This document shows, piece after piece, positions 26,615 through 41,600 of a stretch of 64,000 nucleotides of DNA. Each line of letters opens with the position of its first letter. Positions within the stretch are counted from its first letter, which is position 1. The stretch is from Sipunculus nudus (taxonomy: Eukaryota; Annelida; Sipuncula; Golfingiida; Sipunculidae). The translations under genes were made by a program, and so were the position numbers. Below the pieces are notes generated by a model. The model had not been told where the DNA came from and made no database searches. It was given only the letters and a program-made list of their open reading frames with translations. The stretch lies in the NCBI GenBank assembly GCA_026874595.1, contig CM049306.1:60642019-60706018 (forward strand). Reading direction: 5' to 3'.

Positions 26615-29600
26615 AAAAACGTCTTAATTATACTATACGTTTAAAAAGCCAAATGTGGCCTTTCACAGATTATGATTCACTGTATGACCTGACAAAAGCA
26701 CCTTTAACAGTAAAAATGCCTCAAAATTATATGCAGTGGTTAAAAAATCCATATACAACATTAATAGAAATAGCAAAAGTAACTGACATCAACGAGAATA
26801 CATAATTACATTAGTGTACATAAAACTGTATATGTAATTATTAAAAAAAAAATGAATTGGCTGCTTTCTTTGTCTCTCATCTTCTGTAACAGATGTGCTT
26901 TGACCTGTTTCTTGAATACATATTTGGATTTGCTATACTGTATTAATGACTACCATATTATTATAACCGATAACTGCAAGCTGGTAAGTAATTAATGTCA
27001 CATTTGTCAGTGTATTTGTACTTCAAAATCAGAATTTTATTACCAAAATGCACATATACACTGTACAACTTTCTTATTGGCAGATGTTCAGAGTATGGTT
27101 TACACCTGAAACATGGTAAAAGGGTATCACATAAAATGGTGTTTCCTTTAAATTACTGAAATATTAATTATTAAATTCCCCAAATAGAAGGAGCATACAT
27201 CTTGAGTTCATTATATTAGTGCAGAAAGGGTCTCAGAGCCTAGATTCCCTGCTAGAAGGGGGGGGGGGCAGCCCAAACCTTACATTATATGTTAATGTAA
27301 AATATCCTAAATAGTTTCCTTTTTATCGGTTGATTGTACTTTGTAGATAAACTTTAATCACTTAGTTTGGTATCAAGTATTCCATGGCTGAGTTAAAGAG
27401 AGTGTGACATTGTGGGTTCAAATCCAGAGAGTGATGACTTCTGACATTCATTGACAAATCATGTTTGGAATGCAGAGACATCCAGTGGAATATACAGGAA
27501 ACAAATATTTGGAAATCAGCAGAGAAAATGTCTTTATTTTTCATCTCTCATCATGTAAATTATGATTATATTCCTTACTTCACATAGTGAATTCAAGTTT
27601 GACTTTCACTATCATATTTAATATTAATCATAATAAATGTAACTGTAAAAATACTAAAAGAGGTAATAAAACAGGCAGCATTTATACTCCTGGCACATCA
27701 GGCTTTCTGTTTCTTTGTTAGGAAAACATTTTTGTACTCATCTATTAAAACGCAGTGAATAGTTGTTTTTTATAATGTATTCTGTTATATGTTGTATGAG
27801 TTTTATTGTTAACTGTATACTTTTAATTTAATCAGATTGTTTTAAAGGAGAATGGTTGATTAATAGGATCTTGGAAATGATTAAGTATTTACAAGACTAG
27901 ACCATATGGGCTTTGCATGTTTGGTTTTGGTTTAAAACTTTAAGTATATTTCCTTCATTTAAATTTACCAGGCTTGTTTGTGGGCAGTCAAAATTAAATG
28001 TAACAACATTGACTCTAGGTGTTCCTTGCTTGGCTAGTATCCATTCTGCTGGCAGTGGATCCATGGCTACGATAAAATAGTCTTAATGTCATAACTGGTT
28101 CTTCTGAGTCATAATTTGACAATCCAGGTAAATGTTCATTTAAGGAACTGCACACAAGGGATGAAAAGTAGCTGTAAAAACATGTCATAAATATATAAAT
28201 ATTACAGTGAACTTTTCTCTTTTCCTTGTTATCAAGATAAACATACAAACGACCATTAGAATAATTTCTGATAGAATAAATTTATATGTGGTTGTACATA
28301 AAATTGACAATGGAAGTTAAATATTCCAACAATTTCACCATGGAGGTGTTCAGTTTGACTACAGAGGCCAGTCAGTGTACCATAAAGTTCCTAACAGAAT
28401 ACGCGTATCATATTAGGATAATGTCATTAACAAATTGGGGAAATTTGAATGAAGTCCACCTGCATCTTATATGTGGGGCAGCACCATGAATCTAATCTGG
28501 AGTGTAAAGAAAAATGACCAAGAGTTAGCTATAATAGAGGCAATATGGAAGTTCTTTGCTTTCTAAAATTACCATATTTTCTTATAAATACCAATCTGAT
28601 TCCTATATAAATCATCAGTCTGTTGAATATTTTGTAAAAAAAATGAAACATAAGTATTTATTATTTGTTATATGTGAACACATGGTAATCTAAGATATTT
28701 GGGTGAATTATATTGTATAAGGTAGGAGTTAGGGGGATGTTTATGCTAAATTTGGGTGCGTATTCTGTTAGGGACTTTAGCCAAAGTAATATGTGTGCTT
28801 CCATGGGTAAACATTCTCAGCAAAAACGGTGTGCGTATTTTAATGAGACGGCAATTATGTCAATCACTGTAGGGTACTTCCAATGTAAAAGAAACCCTGG
28901 GTCGATGAAATGGGAACAAAATGGAAGCTTCATGGCCTGGTATTCAGTAAGAGGATATAACAAGTTGTGCTTATCTGAGTTGAGTGCCATTCCCCAGGTC
29001 ACACTCATTACACTTCTGTCTACTTTGGAACCAATTTTGACAAAGCATAAATGACATATAGCATTGTTTTGTGAGAAATTCTTCAGTATCCAGATAGCAT
29101 CTTTTACAAAGAAGAGAATGAACATCTGACGTGGTTGGTCAGAGTGGCTCATTATGACCTAACAGTACTTTTAACATAAATTACAGGGATATTCACACAC
29201 AATATGTAAACCTAACAGTCCGTTAAGTCAAACATTGAAATACAGGTTAAATGTAGCATTGTACCTTGTAGCAAAAATCTAAATTTCAAAGCTAATAATA
29301 ATTGTTTCTTATGGTTTAAGGACAGTGTGCCAGTACTCTTTTGTCTTACATCTTGCAGGCAGTGTCCATGCTAAGCTGGGCAGCTCCAACTCTTATCCAG
29401 GAGAAAGCCATTCCATTGGCACTTGAAGGAAAAGACATCTTAGCCAGAGCCAGGACAGGATCAGGAAAGACAGCAGCATATGCTATACCAGTCATACAGA
29501 AGGTCCTACTGTCAAAACAGGTGTGTAAACCCTCTGTACTAGAGGAGAGGTTAAGGTTCTGTATGAGATTACAGCTGGGCTAGTATATAAAAGATTCAGC

Positions 29601-32600
29601 ATTTTCACCTGGGAAACCATAAAACCAAAAAATGATATTTGATAGTTTTTAGGAGTATCGGTAGTTATATTTTATGTATGATTGTATGCTTAGATTAAGT
29701 TGTTTATTTCTGTAATTTTCAAAGCTGATGAATTTGTATCACATTTAACCAATACTTTGTAAAACATTTAACCAAACTGTACTTTTTAATTGTAGAAGCT
29801 AGTAAAGATGTCACTAGTAACAAGGAGGAAATTACACTGCTGCCTCTGTAACTAGAATTCCTTCAACCAAGTCAAATAGTTATGATACAAATGTGTAGAC
29901 TTGAAGACTTTTATTTTTTTTTTTATCTTCTCTTTAGCCTACTTTGTATGTAACCTCTTAATATGCTCTGTTGAGAAACATTAATTAATCATGTTTATCA
30001 GTTGTAAATCAGATATATTTTAAATCCCTACAGAGTGCAACAGAACAGTGTGTGAAGGCAGTGGTACTCACACCAACCAAAGAACTGTGTAGCCAGGCAT
30101 ACAGAAACTTAAAGGTTAGTCCCACTTAAACATCAAGTTTGTATTGTGTAAGCATTAACATTAAAGCATTTAATCAACTAAATCATGAGATATAAACAAC
30201 AGATAGTATATATATATATATGGTGTAAATATAAAATAGCTTATAATGTACTTCATCAGTGGATCAGTAATGGGGAGATTATCTATTCTTTTCACCTTTC
30301 AACCAGTGCCTTGGCAACTGTACAAATGCAAATGATAAAGCAGGGTTTGTGTCCCCTTAAAATCCTTTAAACATTTGTGAAGTCTGCATTGTAAAATTAA
30401 GATACTGTGTAAAATGTATTATGATATATTTAAGTACAAAGCAGTTTTCATCTGGGTAGAAATAAATACCAGGTCACTCAGATGTGCCTGTTATCTAACC
30501 TGTTGAATGAGGTTTAATGATCATGAAATCTAATGCCAATATAAGTTGGAGTAGGAGGAGCTGTATCAAAGATGTTGAGTACCTTCACTTATTATAAAGG
30601 CCTCACACATTGTATGGTAAAATGAGTGTGGGAACTCACGTGTTGTTTGAGACATTGTCCCAGTGTGTTCAAGAACTATTTATGATTCTGAGAAACTGAT
30701 CGAGCAACATTTGCTAAACAAATGAAAAAAACTGACTACAAATCTTTGTACCAACACCTAAATCTTAAATGTCTTATTCACAGAGGCAAGGCATGAATTT
30801 CTGGTTGTCTGAATATACTTGTTTGTAGGATTATTTAAAGATTTTACTGCACTTGTTTTTATGTTGCTACTCATTGCGCTGCAGGAACTGACCCAGTGCT
30901 GTTCAAGAGAAGTACGGTGTGTAGATGTATCAGCTCAAGTTCCTCTTGATGCCCAAAAGTAAGACAGCATTGTGTTCAATCACTGCGACTTGCCCAATCC
31001 AGTAATTATTTTAAGTGAAAGTGCAATATGAGTAACTCACTGATTATGGTTCACCAGCGGATCTAGAATGCAGATAAAATCTCACTAGTTAAAGTTTGTC
31101 AGTTGAAACATTTATACATGTTTTATCACTAGGATCATAGAACAAGTTACAGAATCTTTATTTTCACAGAATTATCTGTAATTTATGAGATAGGTAGGAT
31201 GCTTTATCAACATTATTCAGTTATCAGTGTAAAGTAGGTTGAATAAACTGACCAATGGTACATGTGCCATATAACATGTGACAGAGACCAGTGGCTCCCT
31301 CTGTCTGACTGTTTAACAACTTTGCACTTTCAGACCTCTGCTGGCAGAGAAGCCAGATGTGATAGTGGGCACCCCAAGCCGTGTTCTGGCTCACATTAAA
31401 GCTGGCAACCTGAATGTGAAGGACACTGTGGAGATGGTGGTCATTGATGAGGCTGACCTGGTGTTCTCTTATGGTTACGAATCAGACATCAAAGCTCTGC
31501 TCATGTAAATACCAATATATGCTCAGCTTGAATATTTTATTAAGAGAATATACCACACCAGAGGTGTGGCTATGCACATATACAACCATGAACACATAAA
31601 TATTCCCAGGTCATTTACAAGTCCTTATTTTCAAGTATGAATCATTTTGAATGCTGAAAAATGTTTAACCCTTAAATTTATTGCCTTGTCAAAATATTTG
31701 AATAACCTGTTAAGTAAAGACCAGGGCTGGTATGAATTAAATCACTTGATTTAAATTGTGCTTTAAATCACTGTAAAAATGTAATAAAAATGATCAAGTT
31801 AACTGGGCACTTGTCATATATATGACAGTGTTAATGTCAATGATATAAATATGATAACAATTATGATACAAGGTTTATTTATCTTTAATAATTGAACATT
31901 ATTACAGTGGAAAGTAATTAAAAAAAACTCTTCATATTATTACATTAATTGTAACAAATTTGTTCTGAGGCCAGTAAGGTCAAATATGGTCAAACACATT
32001 TTTAGGTTACATTTACATATCACTTTTGAATATAGATTTGAAAGTTGATGGCCTGATCTGTGCATCCTGACTGTCACTTCTGCTGGTTTTACATTTTTCT
32101 ATTCGCTTACAGGCATCTACCAAAGATCTACCAGGCTTTTCTGATGTCTGCAACTCTAAGTGAAGATGTTAAGTCACTGAAGAAAATGATACTACACAAT
32201 CCTGTTTGTATATCTAAGTAAAACATTTCTTAGTTTAACAAATACAAAAAATAATATGTAAGTTCTTTTGTGAAACATTTTATCACTTCATCAATTTTTT
32301 TTTGTCACTGCACTCAGATGGCATCCCACTTTTACTTAAGGTGATTAAGTAACTAGAAACTTTTGACTAACATCACATGATGGTCAGTGAAATTAATTAA
32401 ATATTTTCATAATTCACTGGAACTATATTATTAAACTTTGATAGTGTATCCTCATATACCCTAGTAACACTTAGAAGATAGAGACTCTTTTTCCAATTCC
32501 AGGTGATATTAAAGCTTGAAGAGTCGCAGCTTCCTGAAACAAGTCAACTAACACAGTATCACATCAAGTAGGTATACACTTAAAACATTCTGGTTCAGTA

Positions 32601-35600
32601 AGCGGATGCAATTTTGTTTAATAATTTAAAACGTTTTATTCAAGAAACCCCGTTTTGAAAATTATTCTTTCTTCTATAGTTAAGAAGAACAAACAACACT
32701 TTAATTTTATAACAAAGGTTTAATTTTCACTATTTATTATTTGTGCCAGCCACTACAAGGAACAACAACAACTGAAATATGATAAAATGTCATTTTAATA
32801 TGACGAAACTCAAACTAATAGAAAACTATACAAAATACAAATTCCCACACTGGTCACATCCCATGTGCAGGACACGGTAGCCTCGAACCTGAAAGTCACG
32901 TGCTATGTAGTGATCTCGCTGACTGGCAATTTTTAAATGAGGATGCAAGTGCCCAGTCAGATAAGAGGGGTACTTGGGAGAAAACCCTTTACCAGCTTTT
33001 GAACCTATTATAATGAAACTGATACTGACCTAGTAGTCCTGTACAAAATCCCTGCTGTTGTTCCAGCAGAGTAGTATGATAAAAAAAAATGTTTAGGCCA
33101 TTAAAATATATTTCTGTAAGAGAACCAAACTGATATAACTCTGACACTTTTTCTTATTTGTAGATGTGGGGAGGATGACAAGTTTGTGCTGATGTATGCA
33201 CTTTTGAAGCTCAGTCTTATCAGAGGGAAAACCATCATCTTTGTAAACACAATTGACAAATGTTACAGGTAAAAGTTACAAAACAATTTTCAAACTTGCA
33301 GAAGACTTCTTTTAATATAATTCCCTGATTGATGTTCACTATTTAAGTATATTCCTTAGTGTTGATGCAATGATGACAAACCAATGAAGGTAAAGTTTTG
33401 TTGTCTCAGTAACCTCTGTAATTGATTTGTTTTATTTTTGGAATATACTTTTTAGCTCAGCTCACTGAAAGCCATCTGCCCTGTAGTGATCGCACATCAG
33501 TCGTCGGAAATATGACATTAAGTCTCTGTGACCCATATCCTCCAAGCTATGGGGCTCGTACCCCCCCCCCCCCCCCCCCATTTTTAAAAATTAGAGCTGT
33601 AGTGTGGCATTATCTGAATAACAAATACACCATGATTCTATGCATGCATATTGATCATGGTGTATTTCTTCAGTTTCTGCAGACTGGTGTACCAACTGTA
33701 TTTTGTGAAAGAACATGATTTGAGCACCCTATAGGACAGATTTGCATGATTGGTTACAACTGGACCTAGAAACTTCTTATTGATTAAGATCCAGGGAGGT
33801 TCCTGTAAACATTTCTTGGAAACCTGAAATTATGTCACTGTGACCTATATTCTGCAAGCTGTGTGAAAGAACATGATTATAACACTCTGTTAGTCAGATG
33901 GGCACAAATGGTAGCAGCTGGATGTAGAATAAGGTCACTGTAACCCATATTTGTATAGGAGGTTTATTGGCAAAATGGATGATTTTGAGCACTCTTTGAA
34001 ATATGTTACCCATTGTTCAAAATTCCTTGAATTCAGCTGAGCGTCATGGCCCATATGCCACTTGTGGTGTGACATGGCCATTTGTGAATTGATTTACCAT
34101 TCAAATTAAATAAAAAAAATTTTTTGAAATAATTTAATTGGGATGTATTTTTTTAAATTCATATACTTTAAATACAGTATGGAATTCTGCTTGAATTTAT
34201 AGATAAACGAGCTCATACATCAATGACAGAGGCATCATAAGATCTTTTCATAGCAGGAGTTATCTAAAGTACATTAATATGTTTGTAGAATAAGACAGAA
34301 ATCACAAATTATACACATACGGCAGATGAGTAGCTGGCGTAAATATACAAAACAAAATGAAAACTTCATTTCTGTAAAAGTTTACAAGTTCTTGTATAGT
34401 ATCATGAACAAACAAAATTGAAGAGCAGTGGTTTCCAACATTCCTCTACAAATTTCTTTTGTTTTCATGAATTGAGTATAAAGCCAAAAGTCGGATCATA
34501 ACCATATGATCACATAGAATATGGCAACTGTACTCTTCATCACATCGATTAAAACCTTTTATCTCTTGTAGGTTGAAGCTTTTCCTAGAGCAGTTTGGAT
34601 TACATTCATGTGTGTTGAATTCAGAACTACCAGTTAATTCTAGGTCAGTTGTGTATCAATAACAAATTATCTCAGGATCTAAATATTTACTTTATCATCA
34701 CTTTACCAGTTGATAAGTTTATTCTGTGTCAATGTGTTTATTTCTTTGAGTTTACTGTGCTTTACTGCTTTACAGTGTTCACATTTTGAAACTTCATTTC
34801 TCTGAATTATTTTGACAATTTTGATTTGGCGTTTTTTTTTTTGTTTGGTTGACTTGATTCTGCAATTGCATTTAAGTTACATATAATTATTACAAGAATT
34901 AATATAATTGAAATATAAAAAAATATCAAACTTTTTTATCTTTTGAAGTACAATCACAAGAACAGATCTTTGATAAATTTATGCAGTACAGCAGCTGACA
35001 GTTTTGTTAATAATTTGCAGATGTTCTGTAATAGTTGTACTGTAATTGTTATTATTTAGCATTAGGATGTGATTAACATGGTGTGTACATTTTCTGTTTG
35101 ATAAAATGATGTATTTTTTTATGAGAGAAGAATTAATTTAACCTGTGGATGTGTTAAGACAGCTGTTTAATAAGGGAATGCTTGTTATACCAGGTGTCAT
35201 ATTGTGAACCAGTTTAATGAAGGATTGTATGATATCATCATCGCGGCAGATGAACTCTCCTTGGATACTCCCAGTCAGACCAAGACAAAGAAAGGCAAAC
35301 ATAAAAAGTATGTGTTTATTGTTGTTTGTGGTATAAATTTTTTCCAGAAAGTGTGAATGCAGCAGTATATTATTGCAACATAACAAGAATGATGTACAAA
35401 AGATACACACAGTTGTTGAACAGAGTAACTGTTACAGAGGAACTGTAACACAGTTGTTAAACAGTTACATGGTTATAACAGAGAAGAATAGTTGTATCAC
35501 TGCTCCCAGATGGCCAATAATTTTTCCAGAGATTTTTTAGCTCAGCTGACTGAAAGTCAAATGAGGTATAGTGATGGGCACAAATCATAAGGGCTAGGAT

Positions 35601-38600
35601 CATGAAACTGTGCCTTATCAGAGGTTCTATAAAGATCTCCTTAGAAACCTGAAATGAGGTCAATGTGACATAATTCTGCGAGTTACAGGGCATGTTTGAG
35701 CACCAAAGAATTAATATAAAAACATACTTATGGCCAGGCTTGATCAATTTTAGACTACTGGCTCCACCTGTGAGCTTTTTGGGGTTTTGTGCCATTTGAT
35801 ATGCCATAACTTTAATTTACATTCTGGAGGTTCAGCTTTGTACTGTATCATAAGTTTTTTATCAGCAGCATACTGGCATACTTGACAACAGCTTAAAGGT
35901 TGTCACATGACCACTGGGATCATGTGACAGCAGGTGGTTATAGATGAGGGGAAATATGAGGCCCAGGCTGGGGTCAAGACCAAAGTCATGCTGACAACCC
36001 CTGAGCCATTGTCAAGCATGCCTGTCTGTTGATTATGACCATGTGATATGGCTGAAAGCGTCAGCTCCAAAATATAAGGCACCCCATGGACAGTAAATTT
36101 ATCACATCCAGATAATAACAGATTTTAAAGATTACAGCACAGTCACTTGAATCCTTATTTAGGTGGAAATGGGAAGAGAGTGATCAAGCATAGGACACAT
36201 ACATGATTTGGGCATCATTTTTGTGAAGAACTACCTAAGCACAACTATATAATCATTAAGTGCACAGTTTTGTCCATTTCTCAAAAAAATCACACCCACA
36301 AACAGAGATTCAAGAGACTTTGATTGCAGATATACCTAGTTAATTCACCATAATCAGATGGCTGTGTTTGTACATTTAGATGTACACAGTTAATGGTAAT
36401 TATATGTTAATGATATTCAACCCAGGAAGAAGAAGGACAAAGAAGCAGGTGTATCCAGAGGAATTGACTTCCAGCAAGTTTCAAATGTCGTCAATTTTGA
36501 TTTTCCGGTGGATGTCGATTCCTACATCCACCGTGTGGGCAGGTCAGTGGTTATCCACATCTATATATTGATTATCAGTGAAATAAAATTAGTTTAAAAC
36601 ATTTTAAACGCTAAAATATCAGTCTTTCAGATCAAGGCACTCTTGCATAGAATAACGCATAGAATAAAATAAGTGTTCATGGTCATGGTAGATGATGGCA
36701 ATGGTTGAAGTATTATCTGCTATAATAAAACATTTAATTTTATCAAATAATTTTATAAATGTATATTTACTGTGAATTCAATTTTGTAATAAAAAATAGG
36801 GCTAAAAACAAATTTGAAATTTGAAGATAAATGCCTACGTATAACAAGGAAGTTGTGAGTCTCATCAATCAGTATGTTTACTTTTTGGTCAGTTCCATCT
36901 GAGGCCTTACATATATTCCATGTGACCCCCAGGAAGTGAAGTTTGCTCACCCTTGGACTAGATGCTCTATAGGACAATGTTTAATGTTGTTGTTCAGTAT
37001 TGAGGACTGTCCTGTGTTCTTTGTAGGACCGCTCGGGGGGACAACCAGGGTACAGCGTTATCGTTTGTAAGTGTTGGTGAGATGCTGCTGTTGGAGGCTG
37101 TAGAACAGACCCTTGCAGAATCTCATCGTAAGTTTTGATTTTGTTTTTGTTTTGTAAGACCAGCTTCTGTGGTCTTTTGGTAGAACACAGGACTCAAAGA
37201 TGTTACCAGTAAGTTGTGAGTTCAATCGTGAACTAAGGAGAGATGAGATTTTCACAGTCAGCCCCAACCTAAGGTGAGCACTCAGCAGGCTTAATGGGAA
37301 GGCTGTCTCCCCCCCCCCCCCTCCCCCCCCCCCCCTAGCCTTGAAGCACTGACAAACAAGTCCATCTCTCGGAGGTGCCTTGGTGTTATGACTCAGCAAT
37401 AGGGATGTTAAGACACGCTGGACCTGCAGGTGCTGTAGACACTGGGTATGGATGACAGCAGGATATAAAATAAAATGATAGGAAATGAGTGCAACGGTCC
37501 TGTTAGGTGGTCCTAAACTATAATAGATCTCTGCAGATGTACATACTTAGCTCAGGAATTAAATAAATCTTCTAAAATATAATTACTAGATAACTTCTAG
37601 TAATTATATTTTAGAAGATTTATTTAAGAATATAAAGTCAGAATATAAAGATACTTATTATTTGCAAAAACTCACATGGTTGCTTTGTATGCATATATAT
37701 ATTCCAGGAACCTAACCATTTTCTTGACTCTAAAAAAGTGATAGCTTTGGAATATAAATGTGATCTTGTTTGTTTTTCAGCTGAAGGAAGCAGTCTGTTT
37801 AAACCTTACCAGTTCAAAATGGATGAGATTGAAGGCTTCCGTTACCGAGCCAAGGTATAAAACTATTTACTCCCTCAAAATCTATCAGTTGCTGTTTTTT
37901 ACCTTCAGTGATTCATTTGATTACTAAGAAACATTTGTTCTTCCTAATATTAATGTTTTCTTTTTTACTAGCATCCAAATGCTAGTCCGTACTATCTCAA
38001 AAACAGCAGGAGCTGGCTTCACTAAAATCAATTAGCCATTGTTCAAACATTGTCAGGTTGATCATATTTTGGGGCCATCTGTGTTGACTTACAATTTTCA
38101 GGGGAAAAGCTAGACATTTATAGGATACTAGTTTTAGTAAGTACTGTAACAATGTGGATAACTTGGTATTGAACTGGATTTCACTGACACAGACAAGGGA
38201 TGTGCTCGCATGAAAACAAATTGGAGAAAATAAGTTATTTTATTGGACCAATCTTTAGGAATGGCTTGCTTGGTTCACCAAAAAATTACACATAAAGAAA
38301 TTTTTTTCAATGGCAAGCAGATAAAACTACACTCAGCATGGCAACTGCTGCATAAGAATTTGTTTGCCGGTTACTGCGCATGAATGTGTTTTTTAATTCT
38401 ACAGAGAATGTGCTTGTATTAATTTTTAACTTCTGCTTGCATAAAATTTCATATTTCTTGAAAATTCATGTGTATCATCTGGCGAACTAATGCTGTGAGC
38501 ATTGGTAATTTAACTTTTGTGATGTGACCAGTTTATGTAATTCCTTCCAGGATGCAATGAGAGCTGTCACAAGGATAGCTGTAAAAGAAGCTAGACTAAA

Positions 38601-41600
38601 GGAGATCAGGTCAGAGATGCTCAACTCCAATAAACTCAAGGTAAACAGCAAACAAAACTACAACACTGGTTACTGGTCAGTTCATTACACCTCAAAACTT
38701 GAGGCCCAGTGTACACATTTAGGGATGAGTTAACTGTTCTAGTCACACATATCAGTATTGGCTCAAGGTTATTACATATATACCAACATTTAAAATTTTA
38801 GGCTAGGGATCTTTGGAGCCAAATGGTACCATTAGATCTAGTTGATAAGAAAAGCAATGTATACATATGAATTAATCATGTCTGGCTAATTTTCATCACA
38901 ACACTTCATCGAAAGAACAGACCAGAAACAATAACATTAGTCTCTGAGATATCACTAAGATAACAGAAGACTTGTAATACTAGGAATACAGTAGGAATAG
39001 CTTCCAGAGGCAGTAGACATTGTAATCGCCTCAAAATCAGTTGGCTAATGCCTAAATCGATAGGGTTGGCATATTTGTTATTATACAAATTGAGTGATTT
39101 CATTCTGAAACCATAGATCCTGAAATACTCTTACCACCATGTTAAATTGAAATAGTAGTTAAGCCATGAAAGACAAATATAAATCACTTTTCAACACCCT
39201 TATGAACAGTTTAATGTTATCACAATAATGAACACATCCTGAATTTAATAAAAACAAAGATATAAAATTGATTAACCCATTTGTATGACTATATTTCATT
39301 TCAAGGTAAGCAGAGGCCTTTTGTTTCTCTGAATCAGTATAACCCTAGTATTGATTGGCTCTCCATTGAATCATCAGATTTATTTTTTGAGTTCTTATTT
39401 TTTCTCCTTATTTTTTTGTTACCATTTGATAAGTCATAATACCCTGATATATATTGCTCTGTCCAGGCATGTCATTATACTGTGACATTTCAGCATTTTG
39501 CAGCCATGTACTGTTTAGTTAAATGTTTACTGTATGCATGTATTTGTGTGTATACTATGGTTGAAATTTCGCGATTTTCACTTTTTCAGTGTTTCATGAA
39601 GGATCAATTTTCACGATCTCACAATACAAAAGACCTTTACATAGAGTATAACTTTAACTCTGTCAATTAATTATATCAAGTATTATGTGTACAACATTTT
39701 ATTATATTTAAAATATTGTTTGTTAATGGCAGATCTGACATCATTTGAAATATCAATCTTTGAACATACACAATATATTTTTATTCAAAATGTCAACCTT
39801 TTACTTTTCAACTTTTCCTTCAACAATGGGATCTCTTATTTAAAAAAGGTTTTATTTTCACAATAATTCTCCTTTCACAAATATTTCAGATTTGAAACCC
39901 TCTTGAACAAAATGGCAACCACAGTAAATAATAATTGATGATGTACATGCTATAGTTTATGATGATGGTTTTTCTACAGTCCTTCTTTGAAGACAACCCT
40001 CGTGACCTGCAGGTATTGAGGCATGACAAGAAACTCCACACGGTCAAATTACCATCTCACCTCAAGCATGTCCCAGAATATATTGGTAGGTATTACACTC
40101 CGGTTCTATGCCGGAGAACTACTAGCTCAATGCTCTTTTGACCAGATAACCTGAAAATTTTTGTTCTTCCCAATCTTTTTAATTTTTTGTAGAAACTGAA
40201 AGGGCTAAGATTTCAGAAACTGTTTAATTCAAAGGGCCTAATCACCTATAAAGCATGTTAAATAAACATGAAAAATAGCGTCTTCTCTTTTAAATAAATT
40301 GGTACCTGCCAAAATATTGCCCTGAAACCATTGGCTTACTCCTGTTCACAAGTTTAAAAAATAGTGGACCAGTTGCGATCACAGGCATCAACATAAACAC
40401 AGTGCGTGGAACTATGTGCATCACCTGGGCCACAATACCTGTCAACCCATGTTATTTCCGCTGAGGCCCTTTTATCTATTGTACAAATCTGCTGTCACAG
40501 GTTCTACAGTGAATTTACATTCAATCCATGGACTGTAATGTCCATCCAGCAGGGATATATCAGAGGACTTGAAGGTCCATGTGTGGACTAGTTTGGACTA
40601 CTATTTTGTTTAGGATCTGTGGCGCATGCACAAAATCAATCCTCCAGTCATGCTGCCTTGTTATTGTTAACAGACACTTGTTTACTATCACACAAAACCA
40701 TAATAATGTGTTAAACAGCTCAAAGGGAGGCACTGAGACGTGTTTTCTGAGAGGGGTTTTGCCAGGAAACTTGTGTATAAAGCAAATGGGAACTGATAAT
40801 GTGAAATTGCTCCTGATTATGTCTCTTTAAATTTAAGTTCAGTAAATAGACAAACACTTCCTTACAGGGAATCTGGCAGAAAAGACTCCAGTTTCTGTTA
40901 AAGTATAATTTTGTTAATACCATTCCAGCTTTTGGTTGTCATTGAAACTATAACATTTTGAAAACATTAGCTATTTGATCAAGTTCTGTAGGCCTGGGGT
41001 CAGGTATTTTATTTTGTTACTGGACTATACATGTTACAGTGCTCACCTGTTTGAATTTAGCAGTATTTTGTGGTGTTTGCTCCATTCAGAGCTCTGTTTT
41101 TGATGGAACAACATTCATGTAAAGTGACTTTGCTAATCATGTAAAGTTTTTTATATTAATATTTCAGTACCTGAAACTTTGAGATCATTGAAGGGCAACC
41201 AGTCCAGGTCAAGAGCAAAGAAATTCAGAAAAGGACCAACACAAGGTCAAATCAAATATCAGGTAAGATCTTTAAATTCATGAAAAGGACCAACACAAGG
41301 TCAAATCAAATGTCACTGTAGTGTATAAAGTGGCCACCAGATGGCATCACCAGATGATTTGGTGTTTGCTAACAAATCTTAAGAATATACTACAGTCAGA
41401 ACTGTGATCTAAGTAAAATTAGACTAAGTTATCATGTAAAGTTTCAATAAAACTGGAGTAAACATTTGTTCATAATGGTCACAAGTAATGATAATTTAAC
41501 AGTAATTTGTCTGTATTGAGCAATACTGATACAAAAGAATCTTATCTCAGTTAAACCTGTAGGGTTAAAGTCAAATTTGTTAGTTGGATGGCTTTATTTG

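Noticed and set aside
32204-32217. Alternative DDX56 exon 6 donor at CTAA|GTAAAA
   Set aside because: A better consensus, but it would shift the frame into exon 7 and break the conserved HNPVxLKL junction.
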